From NCBI GenBank assembly GCA_900545535.1, contig UQZN01000008.1:1-64000 (forward strand): a DNA stretch of 64,000 nucleotides, in the 5' to 3' direction. This DNA is from an uncultured Phascolarctobacterium sp. (GTDB taxonomy: Bacteria; Bacillota; Negativicutes; Acidaminococcales; Acidaminococcaceae). How positions within the stretch are numbered: position 1 is the stretch's first letter; each line of letters opens with the position of its first letter. The notes beneath the pieces are model-generated. The model saw only the letters and a program-made list of their open reading frames with translations. It had not been told where the DNA came from and made no database searches. Both the position numbers and the translations under genes were made by a program. This document shows positions 59,339 to 64,000 of the stretch, piece by piece.

Positions 59339-60970
59339 ATGACATATAAAAACGGAACAAATAAATTCACCTTATCACAAAAAATAGTGCTTCTGATAAC
59401 ATTTGTTATCGTTGCATCATTATTACCAGCCAGTCTGCTTATAGCGCATAGGGTTTCAGGTGTTGTTGATGAACGTATAAGCGTAAACGCGGTAAGCATT
59501 ACTACCTTGCTTTCTCATTCGCCGGCGGTAATTCGTTCTCTGACGTATGAGACTGACATCAATAGTACCAATGAAACTCTGAATAATGTCGTTAATATGG
59601 CGGCAAAATCCTGTAAAGCAAGTATTATTATTTTAGACCGCAATAAAAATATCCGTGTATTTCATAATCCTACTTCAATAGATGGATTTGAGGATGAAGC
59701 GCGTCAAATAGTAGCTGAACAGGGGTCAACCACTAATTTGAACTGGTATGATACTTCGGTTTTCAACGAAAAGGCAGTAGGGGTTATTCGCGATGACCGT
59801 AATACTGTTATCGGCTATATCGTAGCTGGAGTGTCGCCGAAAATGATTCAGGATTTAACGGTTGAATCAGTGCTGCTTATCTTTCTGGCAAGCCTGTTTG
59901 GTTTATTTGTAGGTATAGGCGGTGCCGTTTTTTTAGCCAGGCATGTAAAAGCAACTTTATTTGGATTAGAGCCGGAAGATATTGCCACTTTATTGCAGGA
60001 ACGTAATGCTTTGCTTAATTCTGTTAAAGAAGGCGTTGTTGCAATCAATAAGGATGCAGAGATAACCTTGATCAATACTGAATCAGAGTTTTTGTTTGCG
60101 CAGGCGGGAATAGCAAATCCACATACGCTTTTGGGCAAGCCGCTTGAAACCGTTATGAACGGACTGACTCTGGATACTGTTTTAAAAGAAGGCAGGGCAA
60201 CGCTCGATATGCCTGTGCAGGTAGGTTCTGTTTTATTTATTGCAACGTTAGTGCCTTTATTTGATAATGGACATATCGGCGGCGCAATCATAACATTCCG
60301 CAAAAAAACTGAACTGGAAGAGCTGGCTAACCAGTTAACCGGCGTACGTAATTATGCTGATGCGCTTAGAGCTCAGACCCATGAATTTATGAATAAAATG
60401 CATGTTATCATGGGCTTGATCGATATGAAGGCTTATGATGAATTAAAACAGTTTACGATGGAGATCGCCAATAACAGGCAGGCAGAAGCCGCTTATGTAG
60501 TGACAAGATTAAAAGACATCACATTAGCAGGTTTTATTTTAGGAAAAATCAGCCGGGCCAGAGAGTTGGATATTGAATTTTCTTTGACTGATGAAAGTGA
60601 ACTTACGACTGAATTTATTCGGCCTACAGTGCAGGAACTGATTCTGATCATTGGTAATCTAATTGAAAATGCTTTTGACGTTTTACGCGATCACCCAAGT
60701 GAAAGAATCGTAAACCTGAGTATTCTGACCTTTGATAATGAAATTATGGTCATGGTCGAAGACTCTGGTCCTGGTATTCCCGAAAATAAACTTGAAACTA
60801 TCTTTGAAAAAGGTTATTCTAGTAAGGGGCCCAGACGCGGTATCGGACTTTTTTTAGTAAAACAAACAGTTACCCACTTAAAAGGTACTATCGAAGTTGA
60901 ATCAACTGTAGGCGAAGGTACCACGTTTACCATAAGATTACCAATCGTAAGGACGGTGAAAACATCATGA
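59339..60970 (+). CDS. CitA/DcuS-type sensor histidine kinase
   Basis: The 543-residue membrane kinase starts at the ATG at 59339, 6 bases after GAGGTG. Seen: a first membrane helix (about 15-36), an extracytoplasmic PAS-like (PDC) sensor (about 40-175), a second helix (about 180-205), a cytoplasmic PAS domain (about 220-320), the H-box ALRAQTHEFMNKMHVIMGL of the citrate/dicarboxylate kinase family, and the ATPase with NLIENAFDVL, EDSGPGIPE and RRGIGLFLVK. The HP-x-RIG ligand motif usual in DcuS/CitA sensors is degenerate here (HNPTSIDG), so the ligand may differ. It overlaps the response regulator gene by 4 bp. Confidence 0.93.
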   Translation: MTYKNGTNKFTLSQKIVLLITFVIVASLLPASLLIAHRVSGVVDERISVNAVSITTLLSHSPAVIRSLTYETDINSTNETLNNVVNMAAKSCKASIIILDRNKNIRVFHNPTSIDGFEDEARQIVAEQGSTTNLNWYDTSVFNEKAVGVIRDDRNTVIGYIVAGVSPKMIQDLTVESVLLIFLASLFGLFVGIGGAVFLARHVKATLFGLEPEDIATLLQERNALLNSVKEGVVAINKDAEITLINTESEFLFAQAGIANPHTLLGKPLETVMNGLTLDTVLKEGRATLDMPVQVGSVLFIATLVPLFDNGHIGGAIITFRKKTELEELANQLTGVRNYADALRAQTHEFMNKMHVIMGLIDMKAYDELKQFTMEIANNRQAEAAYVVTRLKDITLAGFILGKISRARELDIEFSLTDESELTTEFIRPTVQELILIIGNLIENAFDVLRDHPSERIVNLSILTFDNEIMVMVEDSGPGIPENKLETIFEKGYSSKGPRRGIGLFLVKQTVTHLKGTIEVESTVGEGTTFTIRLPIVRTVKTS

Positions 60971-61671
60971 TCAAAGTTTTAGTAGTAGAAGATGACCCGA
61001 TGGTAGGAAAACTTCACGAACATTATCTGACCCAAATCAAAGGTTTTCAACTCTGTGATATCGTTCGCAACAGTGATGAAGCTTTGAAAATTATGCAGAC
61101 TAAAGAGTATAATCTTGTCATTCTTGATATTTTTATGCCGGGAATGGATGGTTTGCAGTTACTGGCCAAAATAAGGGAACAGGAATATGACGTCGACGTC
61201 ATTATCGTATCGGCTGCCAATGATAAAGATAAAATCAAAGCGGCGCTGCGTTTAGGGGCATTTGACTATATCATCAAGCCCTTTGAATTTGAAAGATTTA
61301 ATCTGGCTTTAAACAATTATAAGAGCCGTTATAATTTAGTTGAAGAACAGTCTATTCTTAAACAGGATGAGCTTGATAAAACTATCATTCATCAGGACAC
61401 AGATGTAGAAGTTACTTTACCTAAAGGTTTGGATAAAAATACTCTGAATACGGTCTGGTCTGAAATCATTAAAATCGACGGAATGTTTACCACGGAAGAA
61501 ATTTCAGCTAAAGTTGGTATTTCGCGTGTCTCGATCCGTAAATATTTAGAGTTTCTGAAATCCTTGAAATTATTGAGTCTTGATCTTCACCGCGGCAGTG
61601 TAGGACGCCCGGTTTACAAATATAAATGTATTGATAAAAATGCCAATATCATTGATTTATATATTCAATAA
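60967..61671 (+). CDS. CitB/DcuR-type response regulator
   Basis: The 234-residue regulator has a receiver domain with D9, D10, the phospho-acceptor D54 (VILDIFMPGMDG) and K104, then a linker and a C-terminal helix-turn-helix with FTTEEISAKVGISRVSIRKYLEFLK, typical of the CitB/DcuR group. It overlaps the kinase stop codon by 4 bp, so the pair is co-translated. No carboxylate transporter or fermentation gene lies next to it, so its targets are elsewhere, possibly the DASS or SatP transporters of this window (inference). Confidence 0.94.
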   Translation: MIKVLVVEDDPMVGKLHEHYLTQIKGFQLCDIVRNSDEALKIMQTKEYNLVILDIFMPGMDGLQLLAKIREQEYDVDVIIVSAANDKDKIKAALRLGAFDYIIKPFEFERFNLALNNYKSRYNLVEEQSILKQDELDKTIIHQDTDVEVTLPKGLDKNTLNTVWSEIIKIDGMFTTEEISAKVGISRVSIRKYLEFLKSLKLLSLDLHRGSVGRPVYKYKCIDKNANIIDLYIQ

Positions 61672-61683
61672 GGGTTATTACTA

Positions 61684-62415
61684 ATGGAAAAAATCACTGC
61701 TATTCAGGTTTTGGATGTGCCGGTTCATCCTTATAGTATGGATGCTGCTGTTCAATATCTTGATGACAAAATACAAGCGCAGGCACACTCTTTTGTCGTT
61801 ACTGCTAATGCTGAGATCATTATGATGTGTCAGGATGATGCAGAATATAAAAACATTTTAACAAATGTTGCTGATTTGGTCCTGCCGGATGGTGCTGGAA
61901 CTGTCTGGGCAGGCAGAAAATTGGGGCATGATGTGCCTGAAAGAGTTGCCGGTTTTGATTTATTTAATCGTTTACTTAACCTGGCTGCAGAAAAAGGATA
62001 TAAAGCTTTTTTCTTTGGTGCAGCTCCTGGTATAGCTGAAGCTGCAAAGAAAAAAGCGGAAAGCTTATATCCGGGTGTGAATATAGTAGGCTGCAGAGAC
62101 GGCTATTTCAAAGATAGTGATGAAAAAGTTATTATTGAAGCCATCAATAACAGCGGTGCGCAGATCCTTTTTCTGGCGTTAGGAGCACCAAAACAGGAAA
62201 AGTGGTTGAATGCCCACCTTCAGGAACTGATGCCTTGTATTACTATGGGCATAGGCGGAAGCTTTGACGTATTAGCAGGAAAAATGGAACGTGCTCCGTT
62301 ATGGATGCAGAAATATTCGTTAGAATGGCTTTTCCGTCTTTATAAACAACCAAGCCGGTTTACAAGAATGCTCGCTCTGCCAAAATTTGTTATTAAAGTA
62401 ATTTGTTCCAAATGA
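61684..62415 (+). CDS. WecG/TagA/CpsF-family glycosyltransferase
   Basis: The 243-residue GT26 enzyme has VVTANAEIIMMCQDD (about 38-52), the LPDGAGTVWAGR active-site loop with the catalytic aspartate (about 70-80), FFFGAAPG and LGAPKQEKW (about 166-174). Relatives transfer ManNAc or ManNAcA to lipid-linked GlcNAc in teichoic acid or surface polysaccharide synthesis. In a diderm Firmicute the acceptor is unknown. The C-terminal basic WLFRLYKQPSRFTRM appendage that anchors TagA to membrane is present. It may be co-transcribed with the two-component genes (12-bp gap). Confidence 0.93.
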   Translation: MEKITAIQVLDVPVHPYSMDAAVQYLDDKIQAQAHSFVVTANAEIIMMCQDDAEYKNILTNVADLVLPDGAGTVWAGRKLGHDVPERVAGFDLFNRLLNLAAEKGYKAFFFGAAPGIAEAAKKKAESLYPGVNIVGCRDGYFKDSDEKVIIEAINNSGAQILFLALGAPKQEKWLNAHLQELMPCITMGIGGSFDVLAGKMERAPLWMQKYSLEWLFRLYKQPSRFTRMLALPKFVIKVICSK

Positions 62416-62449
62416 AATAAAAATGGACAAAAAGATATGGCTGTATTAT

Positions 62450-62492
62450 AATAATGTGATGAACTGAAGGCTCATCACATTATTATTTTGCT
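62450..62492 (+). terminator. terminator after the TagA-family gene
   Basis: Perfect 13-bp stem AATAATGTGATGA / TCATCACATTATT, 9-base loop, then ATTTTG and TTTTTG. Confidence 0.88.
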
Positions 62493-62534
62493 TTTTGTTT
62501 TCTTAAATTTGCTGAAAGAGAGGGGCTCTCTATT

Positions 62535-63161
62535 ATGAATATAGTCAAAGACGGTCATCCGTTTATATTCGCTTTTGCTATTATTACTTTTGCTGTAGGC
62601 TATTGGGGGAGCCTGGTCTGGGCTGTTGTTCCTGCAGTATTCATGCTGTTTTTTATTTATTTTTTCCGTAATCCCAATCGACCTACACCAGCAGATGATT
62701 CCATTATTTATTCTCCAGCAGATGGAACTGTAATGGCTATAGAAGATTTTTATGACGAAGAATATTTAAATGAAGATGCTGTAAAAGTTACCATTTTCCT
62801 TTCCGTTTTTAATGTACACGTTAATCGCAGCCCTGTAAATGGTGAAATAAAATATCAGCGTTATACCTGCGGTCAATTTGTTCCTGCTTATAAAAAATCT
62901 GCTTCATTTGAAAATGAACGCCATGCTATCGGCGTACAAAATGATAAAATGAGAGTTTTGGTTATTCAGGTCGCTGGATTACTGGCACGTCGTATCGTAT
63001 CCTGGGTGACTTTAGGCCATAATTTGAAACAGGGCGAATGTTATGGTATGATTAAATTTGGATCAAGTACTGAAATTGTTTTGCCAAAGAATGTTGAAAT
63101 TCTTGTTAAAAAAGGCGATTCAGTAGTTGGAGGAGTTTCTATGATCGGGAGGGTTCATTAA
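62535..63161 (+). CDS. psd: phosphatidylserine decarboxylase (short, archaeal-type)
   Basis: Psd makes phosphatidylethanolamine from phosphatidylserine and matures by self-cleavage into a pyruvoyl enzyme. The 208-residue protein has two N-terminal hydrophobic segments (about 10-45), SPADGTVMAIED (about 64-75), FLSVFNVHVNRSPVNGEI (about 92-109) and the cleavage motif FGSS near residue 177 (KFGSSTEIVLP). Length fits the short proenzyme class. A GAGAGAG-type site precedes the ATG. It is 3 bp before pssA, the preceding step in the pathway. Confidence 0.96.
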   Translation: MNIVKDGHPFIFAFAIITFAVGYWGSLVWAVVPAVFMLFFIYFFRNPNRPTPADDSIIYSPADGTVMAIEDFYDEEYLNEDAVKVTIFLSVFNVHVNRSPVNGEIKYQRYTCGQFVPAYKKSASFENERHAIGVQNDKMRVLVIQVAGLLARRIVSWVTLGHNLKQGECYGMIKFGSSTEIVLPKNVEILVKKGDSVVGGVSMIGRVH

Positions 63162-63164
63162 GAA

Positions 63165-63845
63165 ATGAATTATCGTCGTATCATCCCTAACAGTATTAGT
63201 GCTTTAAGTTTAACATTTGGTGTTTTATCTATTTTTGATACATTTGAAGGCAATTTTTCCAGAGCAGCTATCTTTATAATACTCGCTGTTATTGCAGATT
63301 CTCTGGATGGAAGAGCAGCCCGCTTTTTGGGAGTAGGAGGCGGCGAGTTTGGTAAAGAGCTCGATTCTTTGTGCGATTTAGGTTCGTTTGGCGTTGCTCC
63401 GGCTATTCTTATTTATCAATATGGTATGACGGATCTAGGTTTACTGGGTAAGCTTATTGCTTCTGTTTTTACAATCTGCGGAGCTATGCGCTTAGCAAGA
63501 TTTAACGTAAATGTAGGGGAAGTAAAAGGCTACTTTCAAGGGATGCCAATTCCTGCCGGCGCTTGTGTTCTGGCAACATATGTTCTTTCGGGTTATTCCT
63601 TTTCCACTTATTTTGTTGCTGTTTTAACTTTTGTAATTGGCTGTATCATGTACAGCAACGTAAAATTCCCGGATTTTAAAGGTAAAGGCAATCCGATGTT
63701 TTTACCTCCGGTAATAATTGCTGCAGCTGTTGGCCTGTATTTACTGTATACGAATCTTTCAGCCTGGCCGTTTGCCGCTATGTTCACTTATTCGTTAGCT
63801 GGGATTATTAACTGCGTTTATGCAAAAATGCTAAGTAAGCAGTAA
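63165..63845 (+). CDS. pssA: CDP-diacylglycerol-serine O-phosphatidyltransferase
   Basis: PssA makes phosphatidylserine. The 226-residue inner-membrane protein has the CDP-alcohol phosphatidyltransferase motif DSLDGRAARFLGVGGGEFGKELDSLCD (residues about 45-71, with the four catalytic/metal aspartates) and six or so hydrophobic segments. With psd it forms the phosphatidylethanolamine branch; the two start-stop ends are 3 bp apart. Confidence 0.97.
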   Translation: MNYRRIIPNSISALSLTFGVLSIFDTFEGNFSRAAIFIILAVIADSLDGRAARFLGVGGGEFGKELDSLCDLGSFGVAPAILIYQYGMTDLGLLGKLIASVFTICGAMRLARFNVNVGEVKGYFQGMPIPAGACVLATYVLSGYSFSTYFVAVLTFVIGCIMYSNVKFPDFKGKGNPMFLPPVIIAAAVGLYLLYTNLSAWPFAAMFTYSLAGIINCVYAKMLSKQ

Positions 63846-63873
63846 ATATTTTTAGAAAGCAAGGAGATTTTTG

Positions 63874-64000
63874 ATGAGTACCTATTTTGACTTGATCATG
63901 ATTCCGTTGCAGCTTTTAATTGTATTCTTTACGATCTATTATTTTACGCTTTCTTTCTTTGGCCTTTTTGGCCGCAGACCGGAAGAAAAAATTTACGACG
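63874..64000 (+). CDS. start of a probable membrane glycosyltransferase (partial)
   Basis: Only the first 42 codons are inside the window. AAGGAG lies 8 bases before the ATG. The residues form one long hydrophobic segment (about 6-32) followed by FGRRPEEKIYD. This resembles the N-terminus of GT2-family membrane glycosyltransferases, in which a short basic stretch precedes the catalytic domain, but the diagnostic motifs would lie beyond the edge. Confidence 0.45.
   Translation, partial: MSTYFDLIMIPLQLLIVFFTIYYFTLSFFGLFGRRPEEKIYD

Noticed and set aside
1..64000. CRISPR arrays, rRNA genes and complete insertion sequences
   Set aside because: No regularly spaced repeats, rRNA-like sequence, transposase genes or IS-type terminal repeats were found when reading the window.

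Overview
The window reads as a chromosomal segment of a diderm Firmicute (class Negativicutes). Low-GC Gram-positive housekeeping genes (codY, rny, scpAB, a Gram-positive-type LexA box at recA, the topA-trmFO-xerC-codY order, fused ispH-rpsA) sit beside outer-membrane genes: the end of a beta-barrel protein at the left edge and an FhaC/ShlB-type TpsB. A strictly anaerobic Acidaminococcaceae/Phascolarctobacterium-like source is my inference, not something the sequence proves.

Layout. 1-0.3 kb: end of an outer-membrane barrel protein. 0.4-6.9 kb: an aromatic-acid decarboxylation island: UbiD-family decarboxylase, two paralogous LysR regulators facing each other, a DASS-type carboxylate transporter, the flavin prenyltransferase UbiX and an LpdD-like prenyl-FMN chaperone. 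7.0-10.8 kb: FMN riboswitch and the complete riboflavin operon ribD-ribE-ribBA-ribH. 10.9-18.8 kb: hslO, recA-recX, rny, a zinc-ribbon protein, rpmB, recG and a TVP38-family membrane protein. 18.9-27.8 kb: an [FeFe] hydrogenase fused to rubredoxin and, about 6 kb away on the other strand, its maturase hydF. Between them lies a markedly AT-rich two-partner secretion cassette (tpsB, tpsA, two small membrane proteins). 27.9-31 kb: acetate/succinate transporter, nicotinate phosphoribosyltransferase and a diacylglycerol-type glycosyltransferase. 31-38 kb: dprA-topA-trmFO-(YczE-like)-xerC-codY. 38-40.6 kb: guaB and an enoyl-CoA hydratase. 40.6-54 kb: a long co-directional run from an M50 protease and trpS through scpAB, cmk, plsC, ispH-rpsA, fni, a DUF512 radical SAM protein, a corrinoid adenosyltransferase, der and plsY. 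54-57 kb: ACT-domain protein, hom, thrB, then tRNA-Pro(GGG). 57-64 kb: an unknown protein, prfC, a CitA/DcuS-like two-component system, a TagA-family glycosyltransferase, psd, pssA and the start of a probable glycosyltransferase.

How the genes work together. UbiX makes prenyl-FMN from FMN for the UbiD enzyme, LpdD probably helps deliver or keep it, and the riboflavin operon that supplies the flavin lies next door under FMN control. hydF is needed to mature the hydrogenase; hydE and hydG are not in the window. plsC, plsY, psd and pssA cover several phospholipid steps. The most unusual regions are the AT-rich TPS cassette with its two related 4-TM proteins, the hydrogenase-rubredoxin fusion, and the LpdBCD-like island with paired LysR regulators.
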